Source of the DNA: Georgenia subflava
Lineage (GTDB): Bacteria > Actinomycetota > Actinomycetes > Actinomycetales > Actinomycetaceae
Assembly: GCF_009193155.1 (NCBI RefSeq)
Contig: NZ_VUKD01000007.1
Span: forward strand, 1 to 64,000
Length of the DNA: 64,000 nt
Direction: 5' to 3'
Part shown: positions 33,041-42,455 of the stretch, piece by piece
Layout of the letters: each line of letters begins with the position of its first letter
Numbering within the stretch: the first letter of the stretch is position 1
Translations under genes and position numbers: made by a program
Notes under the pieces: generated by a model
Told to the model about the DNA's origin: nothing
Database searches by the model: none
What the model saw: only the letters and a program-made list of their open reading frames with translations

Positions 33041-33183
33041 CCGAGCGAGCTGGTGCGCCAGCCCCCACGGGAACCCTCGAATCGATCGGCCGGTCCGCCA
33101 GCTAGGCGGCCACCGCCAACCGGAAACTCCGCCCGCCGCAGTGGCGTCCGGGTTCCAGCACTGATGATCTGAGGTTGATCGCC
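33041..33183 (+). promoter_or_regulatory. Conserved 5' leader of giant gene 2
   Basis: This closely matches 37081-37222. The hairpin GCTGG-loop-CCAGC (33049-33062) has loop TGCG here and TCTA in the other copy. A second stem is CGGA/TCCG here against CGGG/CCCG there, a compensated change. GGCGTCCGGGTTCCAGCACT then leads to GAGG, 9 nt before the TTG start. Confidence 0.5.
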
Positions 33184-36100
33184 TTGAAGACTTCCCCGAG
33201 CTCGGGACGGACCAGGACGAGGCTGCGCTCGCTCGTCGCCACCTGGTCGGTCGTCGCACTGGCCGTCACCGGCGTCAGCCTCGGCGGTGCGTCCCTCGCG
33301 CAGGCCGACACCGCCCCCGCCGACCCGTCCGACCCGGCCACGCCCGTGACCGTCTCCGCCGACGGGCTGCCGTCCCCCCAGATCGACGGCGTGATCTGGT
33401 CGATGGCCATGGTCGGCGACCTCGTCTACGTGGGCGGGGAGTTCACGACCGCCAGGCCGGCCGGGTCGCAGCCGGGGCAGAACACCGTGGCGCGCTCGAA
33501 CATGATGGCGTTCGACGTCACGACCGGCGTGATGACGGACTTCGCGCCGACGTTCGACGGGCAGATCCTCTCGGTCGCGGTCTCCCCAGACCAGCGTCGC
33601 ATCTACGTCGCCGGCGAGTTCAGGTCGGTCAACGACCAGCCGCGCGATCGGGTGGCCGCGTTCGACGCGGCCACCGGTGCCCTGCTGCCCTTCGCACCGC
33701 CGATGAACTACCACGTCCACGCCGTCGTCGCCACGAACTCCACCGTCTTCGTCGGCGGGAACTTCTCAGGCGTCGGCAGCGTCGACCGCGGCCGGCTCGC
33801 CGCGTTCGACGTGGCGAGCGGCGAGCTGCTGGACTGGGCGCCCGAGGCGACGGGCGGCGTCGTGGACTCGATGACCGTCAACCCGGAGGGGACGAAGGTC
33901 GTCGTCGGCGGCGGGTTCACCGAGCTGAACGGGTCGGACGACCCGGGCTACGGCCTCGGCATGCTCGACGCCGTCACCGGGGCCAGCCTGCCGTTCGAGA
34001 CCAACCAGTGGGTCCGCAACGGCACGGACGCCGGCGCCATCCACACCCTGGCGACCGACGGGACCTACGTCTACGGCGGCGGGTGGACCTACGGCAAGGA
34101 GGGCGGCACCTGGGAGGGTGTCTTCGCGGCGAGCTGGGACGCCGGCAAGGTGCACTGGCTCAACGACTGCCACGGCGACACCTACGGCGTCTTCCCGATC
34201 GGCGACGTCATCTATGTCGCCAACCACGCGCACTACTGCGAGAACATCGACGGGGTCCGCCAGGACGACGGCCGCGTGGGGAGCTACCCCTACTACCGGG
34301 CCATCGCCTTCGGCCGCGAGCCCACGGGCACCGCGTCGTGGGAGCCGGACCAGGGCCGCTACTACAGCTTCGAGGGGCAGCCAACCTCCGCGCAGCTCGG
34401 CTGGTACCCCAGCATCAACGCCGGCAGTTACACCGGCCAGAACCAGGGGCCGTGGGCGGTGACCGGCAACACCGACTACGTCGTCATGGGCGGCGAGTTC
34501 ACCCGCGTCAACGGCACGAGCCAGCAAGGGCTGACGCGGTTCACGGTCAGCGACAACGCACCCAACGACCAGGGTCCGTACCTCTTCGACGAGACCTACC
34601 CGCTCAACGTGCGCTCCACCGCCGCGGGCGAGGTGCGCATCAGCTGGAGCACCAACCAGGACATCGACAACGAGTACCTCGAGTACCGGCTCTACCGCGA
34701 CGAGGTGGCAGGCGCGAACCGGATCCACACCCGCCAGGTCGAGGCGAGGTTCTGGAACCCCTTCACCATGGGCCACACCGACACCGGCCTGGTGCCCGGG
34801 TCGACCCACCGGTACCGCGTCCAGGTCTTGGACCCCTTCGGCAACGTCGCGAACTCACCGTGGACCGAGGTGACCGTCGCCTCGACCGGGACGGACAGCG
34901 ACTACGTCACGGCCGTGTACGAGGACGAGCCCACCGATTACTGGCGGATGGACGAGATCTCGGAGAGGACCATCGAGGACTACGCCGAGCGCATCGTCGA
35001 GGACAACGTCGGCTTCCACCTCCTCGCCGCCTCGGCCGGGGCCACCGACGGCATCGACGGCGCGATCGCCGGCGACGACGACGGGTCCGTGACCTTCGAC
35101 GGCACGAGCACGGGCTACGCCACAACCCGCACCACGGACAACCCGCCCGACCTCTTCTCTGTCGAGGCCTGGTTCCGGACCACCACCGGAACCGGCGGGC
35201 GGATCATCGGCTGGGCCAACAACTCCGACAGACGGCCGAAGCACGACCGCCAGCTCTACATGGACGACGCCGGCCACATCCACTTCGGGGTCAAGCCCAA
35301 CGAGAACAGGGAGGTGGTGTCCAGCCCCGGGACGTACAACGACGGCACCTGGCACCACGTCGTCGGGACGCTGTCCAAGGCCGGCATGACGCTCTACCTC
35401 GACGGCGTGGCGGTGGGGTCCCGCGCCGACGTCACGGTCGGCGAGCACCTCTCGCGCGGCTACTGGCGCCTCGGCGGTTTCACGGTCGACGGGTGGCCCT
35501 CGGCACCGACGAGCGCCTACTTCGACGGTGACATCGACGAGGTCGCCATCTACAAGACCGAGCTCTCCGCCGCCCGCGTCGCCGTGCACCACGAGGCGGG
35601 CGCCGGGGACGAACCGCCGAACACGGTCCCGACGGCGGCGTTCACGACGGCCACCGAGGGTCTGCGGGTCACCGTCGACGGCACCGGCTCGAGCGACCCG
35701 GACGGGACGATCGCGTCCTACGCGTGGACGTTCGGCGACGGCGACGGCGCCACCGCCACCGGGCCGACGGCCGGCCACACGTACGCGACCGCCGGCACCT
35801 ACGGCGTCACCCTCACCGTGAAGGACGACGACGGCGGGACGCGACGCCTGACGAAGGAGGTCACCGTCCCCGAGCCGGTCGAGGTCCCGAACCAGGCTCC
35901 CACCGCCGCGTTCGACGTCGATGCCGACGAGCTCACCGTGAGCGTGGACGCCTCGACCTCAAGCGACCCGGACGGGTCGATCGCGTCCTACGCCTGGGCC
36001 TTCGGCGACGGCAACACCGCCACCGGTCGGACGGCGGAGCACACCTACACGGCGGCCGGCACCCACGGGATCACGCTGACGGTCGTCGACGACGAGGGAG

Positions 36101-36876
36101 CCCGCAAGACCCTCACCAAGCAGGTCACGGTCACGGCCCCCAGTCCGGAGCCCGAGCCGGAGCCGGAGCCGGAGCCGACCAGGCCCACGGAGCCGACGTA
36201 CGGGTTCTTCCTCAACGACGCCTGGACCACCAGGGCGAACCACGTGTTCATGTACGGCCGGCCGGCCGACGCGGTCCTCATCGGGGACTGGGACGGCGAC
36301 GGGACCGACTCGATCACGGTCCGGCGTGGGAACGTCTTCTACGTCAACAACGCACCCCGAGGCGGTGCCGCCGAGTCGGTCTTCGTCTACGGGCGCCCCG
36401 GCGACACGGTGCTCGTCGGAGACTGGGACGGCGACGGCGTCGACACCCTCGCGGTGCGGCGCGGCGCCCAGTACCACGTCAAGAACGACCTCTCCAGCGG
36501 CCCGGCGGACCAGGTCGTCGCCTACGGCCGCTCCGGCGACCAGGTCGTCGTCGGGGACTGGAACAACGACGGCAAGGACACCTTCGCGGTACGGCGCGGC
36601 GCGCAGTACTTCGTGAAGAACTCCATCGCCCCCGGCAACGCCGACCAGGTCGTGGTCTACGGCAGGGCCGACGACATCACCCTCGCCGGGGACTGGGACG
36701 GCGACGGCAAGGACACCTTCGCCGTCCGCCGCGGGGCGACGTACTACGTCAAGAACTCCATCGCCCCGGGCAACGCGGACATCGAGCTGCGCTACGGCCG
36801 GGCCACCGACGAGGTCTACGTCGGCGACTGGAACGGGGACGGGAGGGACACTCTCGGCATCCGACGCCTGCCGTGA
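33184..36876 (+). CDS. Giant secreted beta-propeller/LamG/PKD/FG-GAP protein 2
   Basis: The product is 1230 aa, with TTG start by the same argument as its paralogues. It has the same architecture as protein 1: signal peptide ending SLAQA; propeller-like domain about 60-470; Fn3-like about 472-568; LamG about 569-812; then only two PKD domains (about 814-988), a shorter Glu-Pro linker and FG-GAP-like repeats about 1005-1230. An extra stretch in the LamG start (RTIEDYAERIVEDN) is unique to this copy. The difference from protein 1 is mainly the number of PKD units, as expected from unequal recombination. No cell-wall anchor motif is visible. Confidence 0.88.
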   Translation: MKTSPSSGRTRTRLRSLVATWSVVALAVTGVSLGGASLAQADTAPADPSDPATPVTVSADGLPSPQIDGVIWSMAMVGDLVYVGGEFTTARPAGSQPGQNTVARSNMMAFDVTTGVMTDFAPTFDGQILSVAVSPDQRRIYVAGEFRSVNDQPRDRVAAFDAATGALLPFAPPMNYHVHAVVATNSTVFVGGNFSGVGSVDRGRLAAFDVASGELLDWAPEATGGVVDSMTVNPEGTKVVVGGGFTELNGSDDPGYGLGMLDAVTGASLPFETNQWVRNGTDAGAIHTLATDGTYVYGGGWTYGKEGGTWEGVFAASWDAGKVHWLNDCHGDTYGVFPIGDVIYVANHAHYCENIDGVRQDDGRVGSYPYYRAIAFGREPTGTASWEPDQGRYYSFEGQPTSAQLGWYPSINAGSYTGQNQGPWAVTGNTDYVVMGGEFTRVNGTSQQGLTRFTVSDNAPNDQGPYLFDETYPLNVRSTAAGEVRISWSTNQDIDNEYLEYRLYRDEVAGANRIHTRQVEARFWNPFTMGHTDTGLVPGSTHRYRVQVLDPFGNVANSPWTEVTVASTGTDSDYVTAVYEDEPTDYWRMDEISERTIEDYAERIVEDNVGFHLLAASAGATDGIDGAIAGDDDGSVTFDGTSTGYATTRTTDNPPDLFSVEAWFRTTTGTGGRIIGWANNSDRRPKHDRQLYMDDAGHIHFGVKPNENREVVSSPGTYNDGTWHHVVGTLSKAGMTLYLDGVAVGSRADVTVGEHLSRGYWRLGGFTVDGWPSAPTSAYFDGDIDEVAIYKTELSAARVAVHHEAGAGDEPPNTVPTAAFTTATEGLRVTVDGTGSSDPDGTIASYAWTFGDGDGATATGPTAGHTYATAGTYGVTLTVKDDDGGTRRLTKEVTVPEPVEVPNQAPTAAFDVDADELTVSVDASTSSDPDGSIASYAWAFGDGNTATGRTAEHTYTAAGTHGITLTVVDDEGARKTLTKQVTVTAPSPEPEPEPEPEPTRPTEPTYGFFLNDAWTTRANHVFMYGRPADAVLIGDWDGDGTDSITVRRGNVFYVNNAPRGGAAESVFVYGRPGDTVLVGDWDGDGVDTLAVRRGAQYHVKNDLSSGPADQVVAYGRSGDQVVVGDWNNDGKDTFAVRRGAQYFVKNSIAPGNADQVVVYGRADDITLAGDWDGDGKDTFAVRRGATYYVKNSIAPGNADIELRYGRATDEVYVGDWNGDGRDTLGIRRLP
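35887..36876 (+). repeat. Near-identical 3' segment, copy in giant gene 2
   Basis: This is the partner of 31985-32996. It covers the last PKD domain, linker and FG-GAP-like repeats. The upstream PKD of gene 2 does not share this level of identity with gene 1. Confidence 0.85.
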
Positions 36877-36880
36877 TCAC

Positions 36881-36912
36881 CTGCCGGCCGGGTCCCAGAG
36901 CCCGGCCGGCAG
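36881..36912 (+). terminator. Hairpin after giant gene 2
   Basis: A perfect 12-bp stem (CTGCCGGCCGGG / CCCGGCCGGCAG) with loop TCCCAGAG starts 4 nt after the stop codon. Confidence 0.7.
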
Positions 36913-36969
36913 CACCGAGCCCGAGCGGCTCACCGGTGCTGGCCCCGCGGGACCGCACCGGCAACGAAC

Positions 36970-36999
36970 GGCCCTCGACGCAGCGTCGCGTCGAGGGCC
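36970..36999 (+). terminator. Second hairpin after giant gene 2
   Basis: A perfect 12-bp stem (GGCCCTCGACGC / GCGTCGAGGGCC) with loop AGCGTC insulates the promoter element that follows at 37015. Two strong hairpins in tandem suggest that the third giant gene is transcribed separately. Confidence 0.7.
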
Positions 37000-37014
37000 C
37001 CAAGAGCACAGGGT

Positions 37015-37069
37015 TGCGGTGGCGCTGCGGGAAATGCGGACCTCCCGCCTCGATGCCCCGTCCCATACT
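37015..37069 (+). promoter_or_regulatory. TGCGG-triplet promoter element, copy 2
   Basis: TGCGG starts at 37015, 37026 and 37035 (steps 11 and 9). The 18-mer TGCGGGAAATGCGGACCT at 37026-37043 is identical to copy 1, and GCCTC, TGCCC and CCCATACT follow at the same offsets. It lies after two terminators and about 155 nt before the TTG of giant gene 3, so it should drive that gene. Confidence 0.6.
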
Positions 37070-37080
37070 GCTCACACCCC

Positions 37081-37222
37081 GAGCGAGCTGGTCTACCAGC
37101 CCCCGCGGGATCCATCGAATCGATCGGCCGGTCCGTCCACCCGGCGGCCAACCGCCAACCGGGAAACCCCGCCCGCCGCAGTGGCGTCCGGGTCCAGCAC
37201 TCACGATGTGGGGTTGATCGCC
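37081..37222 (+). promoter_or_regulatory. Conserved 5' leader of giant gene 3
   Basis: This is the transcribed leader downstream of the copy-2 promoter element and resembles the leader of giant gene 2. Stems GCTGG/CCAGC (37087-37100) and CGGG/CCCG precede the block GTGGCGTCCGGGTCCAGCAC. No known riboswitch consensus was recognised. Confidence 0.5.
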
Positions 37223-40200
37223 TTGAACACTCTCAGCACACCACCAGGGCGAGCCGCAACGAGGTTGCGGCTGCTCGTGGCCGCACTGTCGGCCGTCGTC
37301 CTGACCGTCAGCGTGAGCCTCGTCGGAGCCTCGACGACGCACGCCGACACCGCCCCCGCCGACCCGTCCGACCCGGCCTCCCCCGTCACCGTCTCCGCCG
37401 ACGAGCTGCCTACCCCGCAGATCAACGGCGTCGTCTGGTCGATGGCCATGGTCGGTGACATCGTCTACGTCGGCGGCAGCTTCTCGAACGCGAGGCCCGC
37501 AGGATCGCCCGCGGGGCAGAACACCGTGCCGCGCGCGAACATGATGGCCTTCAACGTGACGACGGGACAGATGACCTCGTTCGCGCCGACGTTCAACCAG
37601 CAGGTGCGCTCGATCTCGGTGTCCCCGGACAGGTCGCGGATCTACGTCGGCGGCGAGTTCACGACCGTCAACGGCCAGACCCGGCAGCGGATCGCCGCCT
37701 TCGACGCCAACACCGGAGCCCTGGTGCCGAACTTCGCACCGTCGGTGAACTACCACGTCCGCGCCGTGGTGGCGACGAACTCCAAGGTGTTCGTCGGCGG
37801 GAACTTCAGCGGCGTCGGCAACGCCGACCGCCGGAACCTCGCCGCGTTCAACGCCTCCAACGGTGCGCTGCTCGACTGGGCGCCCCAGGCCACCGGCGGC
37901 ATCGTGGACGCCATCACCGTCAACCCGCAGGGCACGAAGGTCGCCGTCGGCGGCGGCTTCACCGCACTGAACGGGTCGAGCAACCCCGGCTACGGGCTAG
38001 GCATGGTCGACGCCGTCACCGGCGCGAGCCTGCCGTTCGAGACCAACCAGTGGGTCCGCAACGGAACGGTCGACGGCGCCATCGACACCCTGGCCACCGA
38101 CGGCACGTACATCTACGGCGGCGGCTGGACCTTCGGCAGGAGCGGCGGCACCTGGGAGGGCGTGTTCGCAGCGAGCTGGGACGACGGCAAGGTCCACTGG
38201 CTCAACGACTGCCACGGCGACATGTACGGCGTCTTCCCGATCGGTGACGTCATCTACGGCGCCGGCCACACCCACTACTGCGAGAACATCGACGGAGTCC
38301 GACAGGGCGCCGGCGGCGTGGGCGACTACCCGTACTACCGCGGTGTCGCGTTCGGCCGGGACGTCACCGGCACGGCGTCGTGGGAGCCGGACCAGCGCCG
38401 GTACTACAGCTTCGAGGGGCAGCCGACCTCGGAGCACCTCGCGTGGTTCCCGAACCTGAACGCCGGCACCTACACCGGCCAGTTCCAGGGGCCGTGGAGC
38501 GTCGTCGGCAACAGCGACTACGTCGTCATGGGCGGCGAGTTCACCCGGGTGAACGGCACGAGCCAGCAGGGCCTGACGCGCTTCACGGTGAGCAGCAGGG
38601 CGCCCAACGACGAGGGCCCGACCCTGTTCAACGCCACCTACCCGCTCAACGTCAGCTCGACCGAGACCGGTCAGGTGCGGATCAACTGGCGCACCAACCA
38701 GGACATCGACAACGAGAACCTCACCTACCGGGTCTACCGCGACAACCAGAACGGCTCCGGCCTGGTCCACACCCGCACGGCTGAGGCGCGGTTCTGGAAC
38801 CCCTACACCATGGGCTTCACCGACACCGGCCTCGCGCCGGGGTCCACGCACCGCTACCGCGTCGCCGTGACCGACCCGTTCGGGAACATCGCCAACTCGC
38901 CGTGGACGAACGTGACCGTCGCGTCGAGCGGGACGAACAGCGACTACGTCGAGGCCGTGTACGACGACGAGCCGACCGACTACTGGCGGATGGGCGAGGC
39001 CTCGGGCTCGACCGTCGCCGACGCGGTCGGGTTCCACCCGCTCACGACCTCCGCCGGGGTGACCCTCGGCGCCGGCGGTGCGATCGGCGGCGACGACGAC
39101 ACCGCCGTCACCTTCTCCGGGGACACCACCGGGATGGCCGTGACCACCACACCGGGCAACCCGCCGGACGTCTTCACGGTCGAGACGTGGTTCAAGACCA
39201 CGACCACGGCCGGCGGCCGGATCGTCGGCTGGAGCAACCGGAACACGGACCGGACCTCCAGCAAGCACGACCGCCAGCTCTACATGGACACCTCCGGACG
39301 CGTTCACTTCGGCGTCAAGCCGAACGCCGACCGGGTGGTGGTCACCAGCCCGGGGACGTACAACGACGGCGACTGGCACCACGCGGTCGCCACCCTCTCC
39401 GGGGGCGGCATGACGCTCTACCTCGACGGCGAGCGGGTCGGCGCCCGCTCCGACGTCACCGTCGGTGAGCACCTGTCCATCGGCTACTGGCGCATCGGCA
39501 CCGACACCCTCAGCGGGTGGCCGTCCGCCCCGGCCGGCGGCAGCTTCGCCGGTGACATCGACGAGGTCGCCATCTACAAGACGGCGCTCTCCGGGGCCAG
39601 GGTCGCGGCCCACTACGCGGCAGCCACCGGGGCCGAGCCCCCGAACGCGGCACCGGTCGCGGCCTTCGACGTCGCGACCGACGCGCTCGGCGTGAGCGTC
39701 GACGGGTCGGACTCGAGCGACGCCGACGGGACGATCGCGTCGTACGCGTGGACGTTCGGCGACGGCGGCACGGCCACCGGCGCGACCGCCTCGCACACGT
39801 ACGCCGCACCGGGGACGTACGACGTCACCCTGACCGTCACCGACAACGACGGCGCCAGCAGGAGCCTGACGAAGGAGGTCACCGTGGCCGCCGCCGACGC
39901 GCCACCGGTGGCGGCGTTCACCACCGCGGTCACCGGCACCACGCTCGCCGTGGACGGCCGCGGATCGACCGACGACGGCACCATCGCGTCCTACGGCTGG
40001 GAGTTCGGCGACGGCGGCACCGCCACCGGGGCCACCGCCTCCCACACCTACGGCAGCGGCGGCACGTTCGACGTCACGCTCACCGTCACCGACGACAACG
40101 GCCAGACGGACGAGCTGACCCAGCAGGTCACCATCGCCGCGGCGAACGTCGCCCCCACGGCCTCGTTCACCACCTCGCCGAACGGTCTCACGGTCGGCGT

Positions 40201-41041
40201 CGACGGCACGGGGTCGGAGGACCCGGACGGCACCATCGCCTCCTACGCGTGGACGTTCGGCGACGGCGCCACCGCCACCGGGGCCACGGCGAGCCACACG
40301 TACGCGACCGCCGGCACGTACGACGTCACGCTCACGGTCACCGACGACGACGGTGCGACCAAGAGCCTCACCCAGGAGGTCACCGTGAGCGCCGAGGCGA
40401 CGCCGCTCGCCCTCGACGCCTTCACCCGGTCGGTCAGCAACGGCTGGGGCAGCGCCGACCTCGGCGGCATCTGGACCCGGAGCGGGAGCTCGTCGAACTT
40501 CTCGGTCGCCGGCGGGACGGGCCTGATCCGGATGGGCAGCCCCGGGGCGGGCCCGGGCATGGTGCTCGGCGGGATCTCCTCGACCGACACGGACATGAAG
40601 GTCCGGGTCGGTGCCGACAAGGCGCCCACCGGCGGCGGGACGTACCTCACGGTGACGCCGCGCTACCTGCCGAGCGGTGACCGCTACTTCCTCGACACCC
40701 GGCAGACGTCGACCGGTCAGGTGATCGCCACCCTCGGCCGGCGGGTGGCGAACTCCGAGTCCTACCTGCAGTCGCGCACCGTGCCCGGGGTCACCGCGAC
40801 CGCCGGACAGCTCCTCGAGGTGCGGGTGCAGGCCTTCGGGACCTCGCCCACCACCGTGCGGGCGAAGGTCTGGACGACCGGGACGCCGGAGCCCGACGCC
40901 TGGACGGTGTCCGCCACGGACTCCACCGCCGGGCTGCAGGACGCGGGAGGCGTCGCGCTGCGGGCCTACCTGTCCGGATCGGCGACGAGCGCACCGGTCA
41001 TGGGGCTGTTCGACGACCTCTGGGTCGGTCCCACGCCGTGA
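37223..41041 (+). CDS. Giant secreted beta-propeller/LamG/PKD protein 3
   Basis: The product is 1272 aa, with TTG start matched to the paralogues. It has a signal peptide ending STTHA; propeller-like domain about 60-470; Fn3-like about 474-572; LamG about 574-806; and three PKD domains about 808-1055. It then diverges. In place of the Glu-Pro linker and FG-GAP-like repeats it ends in a beta-sandwich of about 210 residues (DAFTRSVSNGWGSADLGG ... LFDDLWVG), like domains found at the end of secreted carbohydrate-binding proteins. It has its own promoter element and terminator. The swapped C-terminus suggests a different ligand on a shared scaffold. Confidence 0.88.
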   Translation: MNTLSTPPGRAATRLRLLVAALSAVVLTVSVSLVGASTTHADTAPADPSDPASPVTVSADELPTPQINGVVWSMAMVGDIVYVGGSFSNARPAGSPAGQNTVPRANMMAFNVTTGQMTSFAPTFNQQVRSISVSPDRSRIYVGGEFTTVNGQTRQRIAAFDANTGALVPNFAPSVNYHVRAVVATNSKVFVGGNFSGVGNADRRNLAAFNASNGALLDWAPQATGGIVDAITVNPQGTKVAVGGGFTALNGSSNPGYGLGMVDAVTGASLPFETNQWVRNGTVDGAIDTLATDGTYIYGGGWTFGRSGGTWEGVFAASWDDGKVHWLNDCHGDMYGVFPIGDVIYGAGHTHYCENIDGVRQGAGGVGDYPYYRGVAFGRDVTGTASWEPDQRRYYSFEGQPTSEHLAWFPNLNAGTYTGQFQGPWSVVGNSDYVVMGGEFTRVNGTSQQGLTRFTVSSRAPNDEGPTLFNATYPLNVSSTETGQVRINWRTNQDIDNENLTYRVYRDNQNGSGLVHTRTAEARFWNPYTMGFTDTGLAPGSTHRYRVAVTDPFGNIANSPWTNVTVASSGTNSDYVEAVYDDEPTDYWRMGEASGSTVADAVGFHPLTTSAGVTLGAGGAIGGDDDTAVTFSGDTTGMAVTTTPGNPPDVFTVETWFKTTTTAGGRIVGWSNRNTDRTSSKHDRQLYMDTSGRVHFGVKPNADRVVVTSPGTYNDGDWHHAVATLSGGGMTLYLDGERVGARSDVTVGEHLSIGYWRIGTDTLSGWPSAPAGGSFAGDIDEVAIYKTALSGARVAAHYAAATGAEPPNAAPVAAFDVATDALGVSVDGSDSSDADGTIASYAWTFGDGGTATGATASHTYAAPGTYDVTLTVTDNDGASRSLTKEVTVAAADAPPVAAFTTAVTGTTLAVDGRGSTDDGTIASYGWEFGDGGTATGATASHTYGSGGTFDVTLTVTDDNGQTDELTQQVTIAAANVAPTASFTTSPNGLTVGVDGTGSEDPDGTIASYAWTFGDGATATGATASHTYATAGTYDVTLTVTDDDGATKSLTQEVTVSAEATPLALDAFTRSVSNGWGSADLGGIWTRSGSSSNFSVAGGTGLIRMGSPGAGPGMVLGGISSTDTDMKVRVGADKAPTGGGTYLTVTPRYLPSGDRYFLDTRQTSTGQVIATLGRRVANSESYLQSRTVPGVTATAGQLLEVRVQAFGTSPTTVRAKVWTTGTPEPDAWTVSATDSTAGLQDAGGVALRAYLSGSATSAPVMGLFDDLWVGPTP

Positions 41042-41069
41042 CGGGCGCTTACCGCCCGGCGTGAACACC

Positions 41070-41102
41070 GGAGCCCGCCCGGACCTGGTCCGGGCGGGCT
41101 CC
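41070..41102. terminator. Bidirectional terminator hairpin
   Basis: A perfect 15-bp stem (GGAGCCCGCCCGGAC and its complement) with a CTG loop lies between the convergent ends of giant gene 3 and pth, and can serve both. Confidence 0.8.
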
Positions 41103-41110
41103 GCCGTGCG

Positions 41111-41704
41111 TCAGCTCGTCGTGTGGAGCCGCAGCTGCGCCTTCTCCAGGCCGAGGGTCACGACGTCCTCGACGGCGTCGGCCGCCTCCTCCAGGGTCAC
41201 GCCGAGGCCGGGCCGTTCCGCGGCGGCGAAGTCGCGCAGCACGTAGTCCGCGGCGTCCATGCGTCCGGGCGGGCGGCCGACCCCGACCCGCAGGCGGACG
41301 TAGGCCCGCGTGCCGAGCGCCTGGGAGATCGAGCGCAGACCGTTGTGGCCGCCCTCGCCGCCGTCGAGCTTGAGCCGCAGCGTGTCCGGCGGCAGGTCGA
41401 GCTCGTCGTGGACCACGAGGAGCCGCGCCGGGTCGGCGCCGTAGAACTTCACCAGCGCACCGACGGGGCCGCCGGAGACGTTCATGTAGGAGCCCGGCTT
41501 GGCGAGGACCACGCGCGGTCCGGGAGCCCCGCCGGGCAGCGTGCCGACCCTGGCGTCGAGCACCTGCGCGCGCGCCTTGTGCGCGGTGAAGGTGGCGCCC
41601 AGCCTGGCCGCGAGGACGTCGAGGACCATCTGGCCGACGTTGTGCCGGTTGCCGGCGTACTGCGGCCCGGGGTTCCCCAGACCGACGACGAGCCACGGGC
41701 TCAT
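41111..41704 (-). CDS. pth: Peptidyl-tRNA hydrolase
   Basis: The product is 197 aa. AAGGAG lies 5 nt before the ATG at 41704, giving [24 protein letters not shown]. It frees tRNA from peptidyl-tRNAs that drop off the ribosome. The conserved substrate-site Asn and catalytic His are in NRHNVG (about 19-24). The catalytic Asp is in [11 protein letters not shown] near 98, and [13 protein letters not shown] and [11 protein letters not shown] are intact. It follows ctc on the same strand, the standard actinobacterial arrangement. Confidence 0.97.
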   Translation of the reverse strand: MSPWLVVGLGNPGPQYAGNRHNVGQMVLDVLAARLGATFTAHKARAQVLDARVGTLPGGAPGPRVVLAKPGSYMNVSGGPVGALVKFYGADPARLLVVHDELDLPPDTLRLKLDGGEGGHNGLRSISQALGTRAYVRLRVGVGRPPGRMDAADYVLRDFAAAERPGLGVTLEEAADAVEDVVTLGLEKAQLRLHTTS

Positions 41705-41753
41705 GCTGCTCCTTCTGCTTCGGCGGCGGGACCGCTCGAGGTCCGGACATGCA

Positions 41754-41787
41754 CGTCGCGCCCAGGCCGAGTGGCCTGGGCGCGACG
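41754..41787 (-). terminator. Hairpin between ctc and pth
   Basis: A perfect 15-bp stem (CGTCGCGCCCAGGCC and its complement) with a 4-nt loop lies 15 nt after the ctc stop and 50 nt before the pth start. It may reduce read-through so that pth is made at a lower level than the ribosomal protein. Confidence 0.75.
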
Positions 41788-41801
41788 GACGGGACGGGAG
41801 G

Positions 41802-42455
41802 TCAGGCCTCCTCGGACTCCTCGGACTCCTCGGTCGGGGCGGAGCCGCCCTCGGCGCCGGCCTCGGCACCGGCCTCGGCGGCGGCCTCGTCGGCCTCGAG
41901 GTCCTCGGCGGTGGCGCGCGGGATGGAGATGATCACGACGGCGGCCTCGGGGTCGGCGTCGATGGAGGCGCCCTCGGGCGTGGGGATGTCGCCGACGCGG
42001 ACGATGTGCCCGTCCTCGAGACCGTCGATCGTGACGACGACCTGGTCGGGGATGCGGGTGGCCGGCACGGTGACCGTCAGGTGCTGCAGCTCGAGCTGGT
42101 GGATCGTGCCGGGGGCGGACTCGCCCTCGACGTGCAGCGGGACCTCGACGGTGACCTTCTCGCCCCGGCGGACGACGACGAAGTCGATGTGCTCGATGGT
42201 GCGCCGGACCGGGTCGCGCTGGACGTCCCTGGCCAGGGCCAGCTGGTCCTTGCCCTCGATGTCCAGTGTGAGCAGGGCGTTGGCGTGGTCCTTCAGCGCG
42301 AGGAAGGTGTCGTGCGAGGGCAGCGCGAGGTGCTGCGGCTCGGTCCCGTGGCCGTACAGGACGGCGGGGATCAGGCCGGCGCGACGGGTGCGGCGGGCCG
42401 CACCCTTGCCGAACTCGGTGCGCTTGGTCGCGGTGAGCTTCGTGTTGTCAGCCAC
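41802..42455 (-). CDS. rplY: 50S ribosomal protein L25/general stress protein Ctc
   Basis: The product is 217 aa from a GTG at 42455, with AAGGAG 7 nt upstream. The N-terminal 5S rRNA-binding L25 domain (about 5-95: [18 protein letters not shown] and AVLYGHG) is followed by the TL5/Ctc C-terminal beta domain (about 100-185). An acidic Ala/Glu-rich tail of about 30 residues follows, as is common in actinobacterial Ctc proteins. In most relatives prs lies just upstream; here a 3.5-kb insert separates them. Confidence 0.96.
   Translation of the reverse strand: MADNTKLTATKRTEFGKGAARRTRRAGLIPAVLYGHGTEPQHLALPSHDTFLALKDHANALLTLDIEGKDQLALARDVQRDPVRRTIEHIDFVVVRRGEKVTVEVPLHVEGESAPGTIHQLELQHLTVTVPATRIPDQVVVTIDGLEDGHIVRVGDIPTPEGASIDADPEAAVVIISIPRATAEDLEADEAAAEAGAEAGAEGGSAPTEESEESEEA

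Noticed and set aside
28341-33068. Very long open frame on the minus strand opposite giant gene 1
   Set aside because: It mirrors the strong codon bias of the plus-strand repeats; it has no domain, signal or ribosome site, while the plus frame has recognisable PKD, LamG and FG-GAP-like domains.
37081-37222. Leader tested by eye as a c-di-GMP (GEMM) riboswitch
   Set aside because: A CAACC/GGAAAC-like stretch is suggestive, but the GACGCAAAGCC core of the GEMM consensus is absent.
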